Shown one piece after another: positions 8,578 to 16,549 of a stretch of 64,000 bases of DNA. How positions within the stretch are numbered: position 1 is the stretch's first letter; each line of letters opens with the position of its first letter. The notes below the pieces were generated by a model that saw only the letters and a program-made list of their open reading frames with translations, was not told the DNA's origin and did not search any database. Origin of the DNA: Umezawaea endophytica (lineage in GTDB: Bacteria; Actinomycetota; Actinomycetes; Mycobacteriales; Pseudonocardiaceae); NCBI RefSeq assembly GCF_025061645.1, contig NZ_JANYMP010000008.1, forward strand, positions 307,943 through 371,942, given 5' to 3'. Position numbers and translations under genes: made by a program.

Positions 8578-9234
8578 GTGGACCCGCTGGGCCCGATTGA
8601 CGCGAACCGGATGAAGAACGTGGATCCGGATCAGTGGATGAACGACATGCAGGCGAGGCTCGCCGACCTCAAGCAGAAGTCCGAGGACCTGGCGGAGAAC
8701 CTCGCGACGGCCAGCGCCACCGTGACGTCGAACGACGGCGCGGTGAAGGTGACCATCGCGCCCACGGGGGCGTTGCAGAACCTGGAGCTGACCCAGCGGG
8801 CCGCGGGGATGAACCCCGGCAAGCTCACCGCGTCGATCATGGAGGCCGTCCGGAAGGGACAGCAGGCGGCGTCGGCGAAGATGATGGAGGCGTTCGCCCC
8901 CATGGGGACGGGCACCGAGTCGATGGACCTCGTGCGGAGCTACCTGCCGCCCGAGGAGGACGACGAGGACGAGTTCGAGGAGCGCGACCTCGAAGCCGTC
9001 GACGCGCTGGACGACCCGCCCCCGCCGCCGCCCCCGCCCGCGGCGCAGCAGCACCCCCAACAGCAGTTCTACCCGCCGCAGCACCAACAGCCCTACCCGC
9101 CGCGGCCCCCGATGCCGCCGCAACCGCCCGCGCACCAGCCGTTCCCGCCGCCACCGGCACAACCACCGCCACCCCCGGCGCGTCCCAACCGTGGGCAGCC
9201 CGACTTCGAGGAAGACGAGAACCACCCGTGGTGA
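8578..9234 (+). CDS. YbaB/EbfC-family protein with acidic and Pro-rich tail (copy 2)
   Basis: 218 residues from GTG with GGAGAGG 8 bases upstream. After a 14-residue extension absent from copy 1, the sequence repeats copy 1 closely (VDPDQW, LKQKSEDLAENLATA, GALQNLELTQRAAGM). An acidic block and a Pro/Gln-rich tail follow, ending in EEDENHPW. A GTG at 8620 would give a start equivalent to copy 1 but has a weaker ribosome site. It opens the second cassette of the locus, ahead of an EspC-like gene and a second WXG-transmembrane gene, and so marks a tandem duplication. Confidence 0.82.
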   Translation: MDPLGPIDANRMKNVDPDQWMNDMQARLADLKQKSEDLAENLATASATVTSNDGAVKVTIAPTGALQNLELTQRAAGMNPGKLTASIMEAVRKGQQAASAKMMEAFAPMGTGTESMDLVRSYLPPEEDDEDEFEERDLEAVDALDDPPPPPPPPAAQQHPQQQFYPPQHQQPYPPRPPMPPQPPAHQPFPPPPAQPPPPPARPNRGQPDFEEDENHPW

Positions 9235-9277
9235 ACCCCGCGGGTGGACCACCAGCGCTCACCGAGAGAGGGCAGAC

Positions 9278-9580
9278 ATGGCCGCTGGCTACGAGGTAAA
9301 GCCGGACGACCTCGACACGTTCGCGACGAACTTGCAGGCGATCGTGGACAAGGTCGCGGAGTCGAAGACCGCCATCGACAACGTCGCGTTCCACCCGCTG
9401 GTCTGGGGCATCGTCGGTCAGGTGTGGACCTTCCACATCCGCCTCAACCAGCTCCCGGACGCCAAGGACGCCATCAGCAAGTACTCGACCTCCCTCGGCA
9501 CCGCCAAGGAGAACACCAAGTTGACGGCCCAGCAGTACCGGGACACCGATCAGACCATCTCAGAAGGGTTCAAGGGGTGA
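9278..9580 (+). CDS. EspC/WXG100-like small ESX substrate
   Basis: 100 residues from ATG with GAGAGAGGG upstream. The N-terminus (YEVKPDDLDTFATNL) resembles EspC-family type VII targets. A YxxxD secretion signal (YRDTD, residues 87-91) lies near the C-terminus. There is no canonical WXG turn; VWGIVGQVW occupies that position. The stop is three bases before the next start, so the two products are probably made together and may form a pair. Confidence 0.75.
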   Translation: MAAGYEVKPDDLDTFATNLQAIVDKVAESKTAIDNVAFHPLVWGIVGQVWTFHIRLNQLPDAKDAISKYSTSLGTAKENTKLTAQQYRDTDQTISEGFKG

Positions 9581-9583
9581 GTA

Positions 9584-11425
9584 ATGGCTGACAAGATCCC
9601 CGGCCTCACGCTGACCCCTGGGTTCGGCGAAGGCACGGAGTGGACCGACGGCCTTTCCGGCGCGGGCATGGCGGACACCATCGCCGGCCTGGTCAAGGCC
9701 AGCAAGGACGGCAACGAGGCCGCGATGGCCGCGTACGGCGTGGGACTCGCGTTCGACGTCGTCGGCGCCGTCCTCAACCCGCTGGGCGCACTGCTCGGCG
9801 CGGGCGTCGGCTGGCTCATCGACCACCTGTACTTCCTCCGCGAGCCGCTCGACCTGCTCATGGGCGACAACATCGCGGTGCGGCAGGAAACCGCGAAGAT
9901 CAAGGAAGACGCCGACAAGTACAAGGACCTCGCCACGAACCACGTGGAGGCCCTGAAGAAGCTCGAGAGCTGGACCGGCGCGACCGCCGACGCGTTCAAG
10001 AAGAGCATGGCCCAGGTCTCCGACGAGCTCCTGGCGATCGGCCTCGGCATGAACGGCCTCGCCGAGATCATGTCCACGATGGGCGCGTGCCTGACCGCGT
10101 TCCGCTCGCTGGTGCGCGACATCATCGCCATGCTCATCGGCAACCTGATCGGTGGCGCCCTGGTCGCCGCCGGTCTGGCCCCGATCACGTTCGGCGCCTC
10201 GATCGTCGCGTTCGTCGGCGTCGCCGTGGCCACCGCGCTGGAGGCGGTCGGCCGCTGCCTGCGCCACATCACCAACCTCAAGTCCCTGTTCACGGCCAAC
10301 AAGGCCGCGGCGGGCCAGCTCACCAAGGCGCTGGGCAAGGTCGGCGACGACGCGGGCCGCTTCGGCAAGGGCGGCGGCGCGGGCAAGCCGAACGACATCC
10401 CCATGGTGAACCTCCCGAACAGCAAGCCGCCGGACGTTCCCGGTGCCCCCGGCGGGAAGCCGCCGGACACGACGGTGCCTGCCGGTGCTCCGGTCAACAA
10501 GCCACCGGAGGTTCCGGGCGCGGGCGCACCGCCGCCCAAGCCGCCGGAGACGCCACCTGCTCCGCCGGTGAACAAGCCGCCGGAGATCCCCGGTGGCGGT
10601 ACGCCGCCGCCGAAGCCGCCGGACACGACGGTTCCCGCCGGTGCTCCGGTGAACAAGCCGCCGGAGATCCCCGGCGGTGGCACGCCTCCGCCCAAGCCCC
10701 CGGAGACGCCACCCGCTCCGCCGGTGAACAAGCCGCCGGAGATCCCTGGCGGCGGTACGCCTCCGCCGAAGCCGCCGTCGACCCCGCCACCGGCCCCGCC
10801 GGTGAACAAGCCACCGGAGATCCCCGGTGGCGGCACCCCGCCGCCCAAGCCGCCGGACACGACGGTTCCCGCCGGTGCTCCGGTCAACAAGCCACCGGAG
10901 ATCCCCGGCGGCGGCACGCCACCGCCCAAGCCCCCGGACGGCACCACCACGCCCTCGGGCGCCCCGGTGTCGAAGCCACCGGAGATCCCCGGCGGCAGCA
11001 CGCCCCCGCCGAAGCCCCCGGACCCGGCGCCCTCGGGCGGCCCGGTGACGAAGCCCCCTGCCACGCAGCCGCCCAAGTGGTCGATGCAGGACATCAAGGA
11101 CTTCGCCACCAAGATCAAGAACGGCCGCAAGGACGGCATGGAGCAGCTAGGCAAGATCGGCGAGGGCAAGCTCCAGTCCAAGCTCACCGGTCCGCCGTAC
11201 AACAAGACGCCGCAGGAGGCGGCCGACATCACCCGCTGGGTGAAGAACTTCGAGGAACTGGCGGCGCCAGGTGGCACCGTCAACATCGGTGGCAAGGCTT
11301 TCGCCACCGGCACCCTGCTCCACCTTGCCCACGAACTGTGGAAGGAAATGGCGCCCGACGTGGCCAGCAAGAAGGAGAACGAAGGCTTCATGGGTGACCT
11401 GAAGGACTACAACAAGAAGACGTAG
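9584..11425 (+). CDS. WXG-transmembrane protein with Pro-rich linker and unknown C-terminal domain
   Basis: 613 residues, start ATG with AAGGGG upstream. Residues about 1-250 are paralogous to the protein at 5609: hydrophobic segments near 45-80 and 160-220 and a WTG motif (ESWTGATADAF). Residues about 280-490 hold eight KPPEIPGGGTPPPKPP-type repeats. The last 110 residues form a separate charged domain (MQDIKDFATKIKNGRKDG, then LHLAHELWKEMAP). That layout, delivery module then linker then small domain, is the layout of secreted effectors. I do not recognise the C-terminal domain. No obvious immunity gene follows before the terminator. Confidence 0.7.
   Translation: MADKIPGLTLTPGFGEGTEWTDGLSGAGMADTIAGLVKASKDGNEAAMAAYGVGLAFDVVGAVLNPLGALLGAGVGWLIDHLYFLREPLDLLMGDNIAVRQETAKIKEDADKYKDLATNHVEALKKLESWTGATADAFKKSMAQVSDELLAIGLGMNGLAEIMSTMGACLTAFRSLVRDIIAMLIGNLIGGALVAAGLAPITFGASIVAFVGVAVATALEAVGRCLRHITNLKSLFTANKAAAGQLTKALGKVGDDAGRFGKGGGAGKPNDIPMVNLPNSKPPDVPGAPGGKPPDTTVPAGAPVNKPPEVPGAGAPPPKPPETPPAPPVNKPPEIPGGGTPPPKPPDTTVPAGAPVNKPPEIPGGGTPPPKPPETPPAPPVNKPPEIPGGGTPPPKPPSTPPPAPPVNKPPEIPGGGTPPPKPPDTTVPAGAPVNKPPEIPGGGTPPPKPPDGTTTPSGAPVSKPPEIPGGSTPPPKPPDPAPSGGPVTKPPATQPPKWSMQDIKDFATKIKNGRKDGMEQLGKIGEGKLQSKLTGPPYNKTPQEAADITRWVKNFEELAAPGGTVNIGGKAFATGTLLHLAHELWKEMAPDVASKKENEGFMGDLKDYNKKT
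10424..11060 (+). repeat. Eight coding repeats of a KPPEIPGGGTPPPKPP type unit
   Basis: Units of about 24-28 codons each begin KPP(E/D)(I/V)PG and alternate between a DTTVPAGAPVN and an ETPPAPPVN ending. Near-identical DNA makes this stretch prone to recombination and assembly collapse. Confidence 0.8.
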
Positions 11426-11474
11426 TACCCGCACTTCCTGGCAGCCCGACCCCCAGCGGCCTGCCAGGGCCCCG

Positions 11475-11504
11475 AAGGCCCCAGGCACCACAGCCTGGGG
11501 CCTT
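11475..11504 (+). terminator. Intrinsic terminator of the ESX locus
   Basis: A perfect 12-bp stem (AAGGCCCCAGGC with its complement) and a 6-base loop lie 50 bases after the last ESX gene. There is no real U-tract, as usual in high-GC actinobacteria. Confidence 0.75.
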
Positions 11505-11826
11505 CCCTATTTGGGCCTGGTCACCACGAACACCGAGTACGTGTCCCCCAAATCAACCACCATGCTCTCCACCACCCCAAGACAACACGCAACACCACAT
11601 CAGCCCACAACCACCACCTCAACGATCTCCACCAGATCCCAAACCGACTCCACACCCCGCTCGACCGCGTCCACGAACTGCGTCGCCTCGACCTCCGCGA
11701 CCACCGACACCGTTGACGTGGACCGCCCCCATGCCCACCGATCCACGGCCCAGCCGCCCCAACCCCAGCCCCCGCCTGTCTGCCGCCAAGCGATCACGAC
11801 ACACCCTGCCTACCATCGGTTTTCCG
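11505..11826. other. Non-coding stretch between ESX locus and accessory region
   Basis: C/A-rich sequence (many CCAC and ACAC runs) with no convincing gene on either strand. The boundary between host DNA and the oldest integrated element probably lies here or within the next gene. Confidence 0.5.
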
Positions 11827-12321
11827 ATGCCCGAACAGGAGCCGATCGTGGTATTTCGCCGCAGCTTGGAATCCCGCGAGGCCAACATCGCCCGCGAGGT
11901 GTTCGGCGACGCACTGGACACCAGCGCACTACGCCTGTCAGAAGGCGGCCTACTGGGCAGCTTCGGCGTAGCCCGCACCCTGCCAACCCTCGTCACCTTC
12001 CCCAAGGGCATCCTCACCACACCCCAACACCAGGCCAGGTACGAACGCTGGCTGGTACACGAACTGACCCACGCCTACCAGTACTAGCACGGACACAGCG
12101 TCCTCAGCCTGATACCAACCGCGCTGGCGGGCTTCTTCAGGAAGGGCCTATACGACTACGGCGGCCCAGAAGGCTTGTGGGGAAAAACCTTCACCGACTT
12201 CAACACCGAACAACAGGCCAACATCATCGCCGACTACTACTACCTGCACACGTACGAACCCCACCACGACCTATCGGCCTACGAGCCGTACATCACCCAC
12301 GTGCGATCACAGCCAACCTGA
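11827..12321 (+). pseudogene. HExxH metalloprotease-like protein interrupted by an amber codon
   Basis: One continuous frame of 164 sense codons is broken only by TAG at 12085. Before it the protein reads FGDALDTSALRLSEGGLLG and VHELTHAYQY; after it the frame goes on with HGHSVLSLIPTALAG and ends RSQPT at a TGA. HELTH is an HExxH zinc-protease motif, and the full context (HELTHxYQYxHG) resembles DUF4157-like proteins. The TAG sits where Gln (CAG) would restore the motif, so one C-to-T change explains it. It ends 32 bp before the oldest att right arm, the cargo position in the later elements. The start is uncertain because no ribosome site is visible. Confidence 0.7.
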
Positions 12322-12352
12322 CCACCCGAACACGCCCCGTCACCGAGTCCAC

Positions 12353-12570
12353 GACAGCGGCATACGGCTCACCCGCGAAAAGATCAAGCCCCGAGCACGT
12401 TGCCGCTGCTCAGGGCCTGATTCACCCGGCGAAAGGTGAGTGCCCCCGGCAGGATTCGAACCTGCGACACACGGTTTAGGAAGGCACATCGCACAAGCGG
12501 TCTTCCGTACCCCGTGACCTGCGGTCGAGCGGCCTACGGGCCCTCCCGCACGACGAGCCGTTTCGTAATG
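12353..12570. repeat. att junction 1: right arm, tRNA-Arg 3' half, left arm
   Basis: 12353-12482 repeats 29333-29462 with only three mismatches. Its right part, 12441-12482, is the 3' half of tRNA-Arg including the CCT anticodon. From 12483 the sequence instead matches the left end of element 2 (GGC.CATCGC.CAAGCG and CCCCGTGACCTGCGGT, also at 15718 onwards). A right arm to the left of the core means another element once ended here, so this is a scar of an older insertion as well as the left end of element 1. Confidence 0.8.
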
Positions 12571-12964
12571 GCTTCGCGTTGCGCGAACCGCTACTCCTAG
12601 GCCGTCGGCCCGACCAGAAGCCGCTCATGCAGGGCAGCGGCATCGGGTCAAGGTAAGCCTCCCAGGCTTGACGGGGTGCTGCTGGTGGTGTGGCCGTCCT
12701 GGTGAGTCGGGTGATCGCCTGCTACCCCTCGCAGGCCCTCGATCCCGAGCCTCTCTATCCCCCGTTGGCAAGGCGGCGAAGCCGTCGCGCAGTCGATCGC
12801 CATGACCCATTCCGCAGTGACAACGGACGCTCATAGGGAGCTACTGACGAACGGCCTCATGGGTCAACATGTCCTCGGTCGCCCGGCGCAGCGAGCGGAT
12901 GCCGGGCGTGCCGGGACGGATGTGGCCATGCTGCTGGCGCAAGCAGCCCGCATGCGCCGCCGGA
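12571..12964. repeat. Left-end module of element 1, non-coding
   Basis: No intact gene. From about 12765 it is a diverged copy of 16150-16405: both carry GGCAAGGCGGCGAAGCCGTC, then GGTCGCCCGGCGCAGCG and a CGCCGCCGGAGGCG end. In the element 2 copy the reverse strand encodes the end of an unknown protein; here that frame is shifted. The module stops abruptly where integrase sequence begins, marking a deletion of some 10 kb compared with element 2. Confidence 0.6.
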
Positions 12965-13811
12965 GGCGCCCTTGACGCGCTGGCTACGAAGCTTGATGGC
13001 AAGTCCGCGGCTGCAACCGTGTACTCGCGGAAGTGCGTGGTGCTGTTCAACCTGTTGGCGTTGGCAGTCGAAGGGGAGTTAATCCCGGACAACCCACTGA
13101 ACCGGATCAAGCGCAAGGTCGCGAAGCTTGTGGCGCCGGTGGACCCGCGTGCGGTGGCCAATCGTCGGCAGATCGAGGAGCTGCTTACAGCTGTGTCGTA
13201 TGCCGGGCGGAGGAACGCGGATCGGGGCGCACATGTCAAAGCGTTCTTTACCACCTGCTACTACGCGGTGGCGCGGCCAGATGAAGGGCTTGGGCTCAAG
13301 CTGGACGACTGCACCCTTCCCGATAAAGGCTGGGGGTTGCTGATATTCAGTGAGTCTCGGCTGTCGGCGGGAAACGATGGACGGGTACTGGGGAGGTGCA
13401 CGACCAACGCGGTGAAGTATCGGAGCGTGAAGGATGTGCGGCCTGTGCCGATTCCGCTTGTTCACGTGCGGCGGCTTCGAGACCACATCGACCGCTTCGG
13501 AGTGGCCTCAAATGGTCGACTGTTCTGGTCGCCGAACGGTGGAGTGGTGTCGTCCTTGACCTACTACTGAGTCCGGCGAGACGCCATGAGTTCGCACTGA
13601 ACCCTGACGGGTGGCTTCGTCCCTCGCAGGGCGACCGTACGACCTGAGGCACACGGCCGTATCGCTTTGGCTCAACGGAGGTATCCCAGCGACAGAGATC
13701 GCGGTGGGCGCTGGGCACTAGGTGGAGGTGCTTCTCAAGATCTATGCGAAGTGCATATATGGGTAACGAGAGATGATCAACAACCGCATCGAGGTGCTCA
13801 AGTCGATGTAA
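12965..13811 (+). pseudogene. Truncated tyrosine integrase (element 1)
   Basis: The sequence aligns with the intact integrase at 26128 from about its residue 174 to the end: LDALATKLDG against LDALAAKLDG, IPDNPLNRIKRKVAK against IPDNPLSRIKRKVSK, and NGGVVSS. The N-terminal half is missing. A stop at 13568, a frame change, and further stops within the catalytic region follow; YDLRHTAVSLWLNGG and LLKIYAKC can still be read. The Arg-His-Tyr core is therefore present as DNA but cannot be translated as one protein. Confidence 0.85.
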
Positions 13812-13931
13812 CGATCGTGTTTCGTTTCTGTATGACCCCCAAGGCATGATCGTACGACGCGGTGTAGTCTTAGCGGTCGTTTGTGTTCAATCGGTTTAAT
13901 GCTGCCGCCTTGACGAAAGTGGTTGCCTTAG

Positions 13932-15410
13932 ATGCCAAAGCTCCGCCCGTTCAAAAGCTTGTATTTCGGTGAAGGTGCAGCTGAAGATGAGGCCGTCAAG
14001 TGGCCAGAACTCTTTGTGAAGAGCTTCTATGATCCAAGAGGAGCGGTTGGTGAAATCAAGAGTGGCAATGCCTTCCTGTTGATCGGACCTAAAGGTATTG
14101 GCAAGTCAAGTTACATGGAGTACATGAGGTTAACGGCGGAGGATAAGTATGATACTTTCGTCGATCGGCGGGATCTTGGAGAGTTGCGAGGTGCGCTTAA
14201 GGCCGATGTCTCCCCGGTATCTGAGGCGGATTCTGAAGTTACCGAGATGGCTTGGTCTTCCTGGATTTGGTGCCAGTTCTTCGATTCTTTGATGCGTGAT
14301 CAGGGATCATCTATTCAGTCTGACCTTGATATGGTCAGTTTGCATCAGGAATTGACGGCCGCTGGTATTGCTGGTGGAACATTTTCTAGTGTTATCGGGG
14401 AAGTGCGAAAAAGGAAGCACAAGTTTAGTGTGCCAAAGATCTATGAGTACGCTACTGAAGGAGACGGGGCTAGGCGTGTTCATTTGGTGCAGATTCGAGA
14501 TTTTTTGGCAAAGGTTGTGTGTGATGCTGTAACTGAGAGTCAGCACATATTGGGGCTAGATGGGCTTGATAGCGCTGAAATCGGTACTAACGCTTACTGG
14601 AGGCAGCTCGGTTCCCTCATGCGTGCTGCAACGGCGATTCACCGTCGGCTTCGGCAAGCTCGGTCTATGGTTCGACTGTGTGTAATGTGTCGAAGCGATG
14701 TGTTCCTGAAAATTCAAATTCCTGACTCAAACAAGATTCGGCACGGCTGGGGTGTAGAGCTGGACTGGTCTTACGGCTTGGATACGCCGGAAGATTCAGA
14801 GATTTGGGGTCTTCTGGAAGCGAAGGTTGCTGCCAGGGGAAGCAAGATTGACGGCTTGATCGACTTGTACTTTCCGCAGTACATGGAGGTCGGTGCTCGC
14901 ACTGCTTCAAAACGTATTCGTATGCCGAGGTACCTTCTTGATCTTACCAGGAATACGCCGCGAGACATGATCATGCTTATGAAGAGCATTCAAGTAGAGC
15001 TGTATCCCGAGCAGGAATTGACTGTTGATCGGGTTCGTGCTGGCGTAAATCGGTACTGTAGAAAATATTTCGCGGGCGAGATGTCGAACGAGCTTGTCGG
15101 AATGGTCGGCGACGGGGTTGCTCGTGACGTTGTGAGCTCTATGTCGAGGCTTCCCGGTCGGGGTTTCACTAGGGAGCAGTTTATTGAAGTTTTTTCATCC
15201 AAGCTGGAAAAGAATGACCTCGCGGTGGATGAGGTGCTGGGACAACTCTACCTTGCGGGCGCGATTGCTAGTGTTAAGCAAGGTGCATCTGAAGACTATG
15301 TGACTTTCTATCATCGCAGGGACTACGCGGAACTTGACCTAAGCGGTCCATTTCTCATTCACAACGCTCTTGCTCTGGCGGTGGGTGTGCGGTGGGCCCG
15401 GGCTTACTGA
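13932..15410 (+). CDS. P-loop ATPase, Sll1717-like; probable defence cargo of element 1
   Basis: 492 residues. It begins FKSLYFGEGAAEDEA, as in P-loop ATPases of the Sll1717 type, then Walker A GPKGIGKS (residues 52-59) and a Walker B-like HILGLDGLD (205-213). The rest is helical with no recognised effector domain. Codon use is AT-rich next to the host genes, a sign of transfer. It lies between the integrase remnant and the right arm of element 1, the same slot that holds different cargo in element 2. ATPases of this kind often occur in phage-defence islands; a defence role here is inference. It appears intact although the element around it is decayed. Confidence 0.75.
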   Translation: MPKLRPFKSLYFGEGAAEDEAVKWPELFVKSFYDPRGAVGEIKSGNAFLLIGPKGIGKSSYMEYMRLTAEDKYDTFVDRRDLGELRGALKADVSPVSEADSEVTEMAWSSWIWCQFFDSLMRDQGSSIQSDLDMVSLHQELTAAGIAGGTFSSVIGEVRKRKHKFSVPKIYEYATEGDGARRVHLVQIRDFLAKVVCDAVTESQHILGLDGLDSAEIGTNAYWRQLGSLMRAATAIHRRLRQARSMVRLCVMCRSDVFLKIQIPDSNKIRHGWGVELDWSYGLDTPEDSEIWGLLEAKVAARGSKIDGLIDLYFPQYMEVGARTASKRIRMPRYLLDLTRNTPRDMIMLMKSIQVELYPEQELTVDRVRAGVNRYCRKYFAGEMSNELVGMVGDGVARDVVSSMSRLPGRGFTREQFIEVFSSKLEKNDLAVDEVLGQLYLAGAIASVKQGASEDYVTFYHRRDYAELDLSGPFLIHNALALAVGVRWARAY

Positions 15411-15612
15411 CACCCCTGAGATCTCGGTTAGGTCCGAGACGTTCCCGCACTCACGCTGGCCAGGTGGCAAGACTGAGGCTGCCGCCAAGGCGGGGTCAGG
15501 TAATGAGGCTTGGCCTGTCCTCTGTCTTCGGGACGGATCTGTTTCGAGATGGTTTCGCAACGGCGGCAAACAGGGCAAGTCTAGGCTCACAGTGATGGAC
15601 GCCGAGGCCTGG

Positions 15613-15790
15613 AAAAGATCAAGCCTTGAGCGCGTTGCCGCTGTTCAGAGCCTGATTCACTCGGCGAAAGGTGAGGACTCCCGGCAGGATTCGAACCTGC
15701 GACACACGGTTTCGGAAGGCCCATCGCGCAAGCGATTCCTCATACCCCGTGACCTGCGGTTGAGCGGTCCTCCAACCCTCCCGCCCACGG
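15613..15790. repeat. att junction 2: right arm of element 1, tRNA half, left arm of element 2
   Basis: 15613-15675 is a diverged right arm (AAAAGATCAAGCC through GGCGAAAGGTGAG). 15676-15717 is the tRNA-Arg half, differing at its 3' end and carrying CGG where the other copies have AGG, that is anticodon CCG instead of CCT. From 15718 it matches the left arm seen at 12483. About 200 bases before it (15411-15612) hold no gene. The site reads as element 1 right end joined to element 2 left end. Confidence 0.78.
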
Positions 15791-15834
15791 TGCCAGTCCA
15801 TCAGGAGTCCGTACTTGCACCGCTGGCCACCGTG

Positions 15835-16104
15835 TCATTGGTGAGGCTGGCGGGCTGCCCGCTCTGAAGTCGGCAAGCCACTCGGCAACCTGTTCATCGG
15901 TATGCAGTAAGGCAGACCTGGGCCATGCCGGAGATCCACTCCCAAGAGGCGGCCAAGCGCCGTCCAGACTCCTTCGTCCGTAACGTCGAAGTCCTCAGTG
16001 ACGAAACGCCCAGACCAGCGATCGATCTCGTCGCGACTTGCCTCCCCGCTGAGCAGGCGCACGAACTGTCGCTCAACGTCGGATCTGGACGGCCCGGCTG
16101 ACAT
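15835..16104 (-). CDS. Small conserved-looking hypothetical protein
   Basis: 89 residues if started at the ATG at 16104. The start of the chain (SDVERQFVRLLSGEASRDE) and VWTALGRLLGVDLRHGPG look like a well-formed small globular protein; the C-terminus is basic and Pro-rich. I do not recognise a named family. It lies just inside the left arm of element 2, eight bases after the end of an upstream reading frame on the same strand (stop at 16112), of which only a C-terminal piece seems to remain. It is absent from the left end of element 1. Confidence 0.5.
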   Translation of the reverse strand: MSAGPSRSDVERQFVRLLSGEASRDEIDRWSGRFVTEDFDVTDEGVWTALGRLLGVDLRHGPGLPYCIPMNRLPSGLPTSERAARQPHQ

Positions 16105-16111
16105 CACTGAC

Positions 16112-16405
16112 CTAGCCTGCCACGGCGTACCTGAGCACAGCCATGTCCAGTGGCAAGGCGGCGAAGCCGTCGCGGCAGTCGAGCGCCGTGCCCAGTTCCG
16201 GAGTGACCACTTGGCGCTCGTAGGAAGCTGCCGATGAACGGTCTGGCGTGCTCGATACGTCGCCCCGGCCCCTGCGTCCAAGCGCGGCGCTCCGCGCTAC
16301 CCGGTCGCCCGGCGCAGCGAAGCGGATGCCGGGCGTGCCGGGATGGATGTGGTCAAGTTGCCAGCGCAAGCGTGCCCGCACGCGCCGCCGGAGGCGGCGC
16401 TCTTG
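16112..16405. repeat. Left-end module of element 2 (diverged copy of 12765-12970)
   Basis: Non-coding apart from a reverse-strand frame ending RDGFAALPLDMAVLRYAVAG with its stop at 16112, which looks like the C-terminal remnant of a gene ahead of the 89-residue protein. It shares several 15-20-base blocks with the left end of element 1. From 16406 to 16493 I see nothing that can be assigned. Confidence 0.55.
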
Positions 16406-16493
16406 ATCCTGTAGAGCCGAGTTCGGCAAAAGTCCAGCTCAAGAACCTGTGCGCGGCTGTGCGGCTGCCGGTCGGCAAGTCTGGTGGCAAGGT

Positions 16494-16531
16494 GTAATAC
16501 ACTAAATCAGCTACTAGATTTTCCGTATTAC
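16494..16531. promoter_or_regulatory. AT-rich operator/promoter of the toxin-antitoxin-like pair
   Basis: An AT-rich island in GC-rich surroundings, with inverted arms GTAATAC (16494) and GTATTAC (16525) 24 bases apart, 20 bases before the GTG at 16550. Ribbon-helix-helix antitoxins usually repress their own promoters at such sites. Confidence 0.45.
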
Positions 16532-16549
16532 GTAAACTAGGATGGTGGC

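Larger units (their letters stand above)
12441..15717. mobile_element. Decayed integrative element 1 (AICE remnant)
   Basis: Bounded by tRNA-Arg half copies at 12441-12482 and 15676-15717. It keeps the left-end module, the C-terminal part of an integrase with stops and frame changes, and a low-GC P-loop ATPase gene next to the right arm. Replication and transfer genes are gone: the left module is fused directly to mid-integrase sequence near 12968. It cannot excise by itself unless Int and Xis of element 2 act on its ends. Confidence 0.75.

Noticed and set aside
11511..12479. 322-codon forward frame over the broken metalloprotease region
   Set aside because: Low-complexity His/Thr/Arg-rich translation in a different frame from the conserved HELTH sequence; it even runs into the att core.
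12625..12834. 69-codon reverse frame in the element 1 left end
   Set aside because: It only partly shares the frame of the related sequence in element 2 and carries shifts; it is remnant sequence, not a gene.
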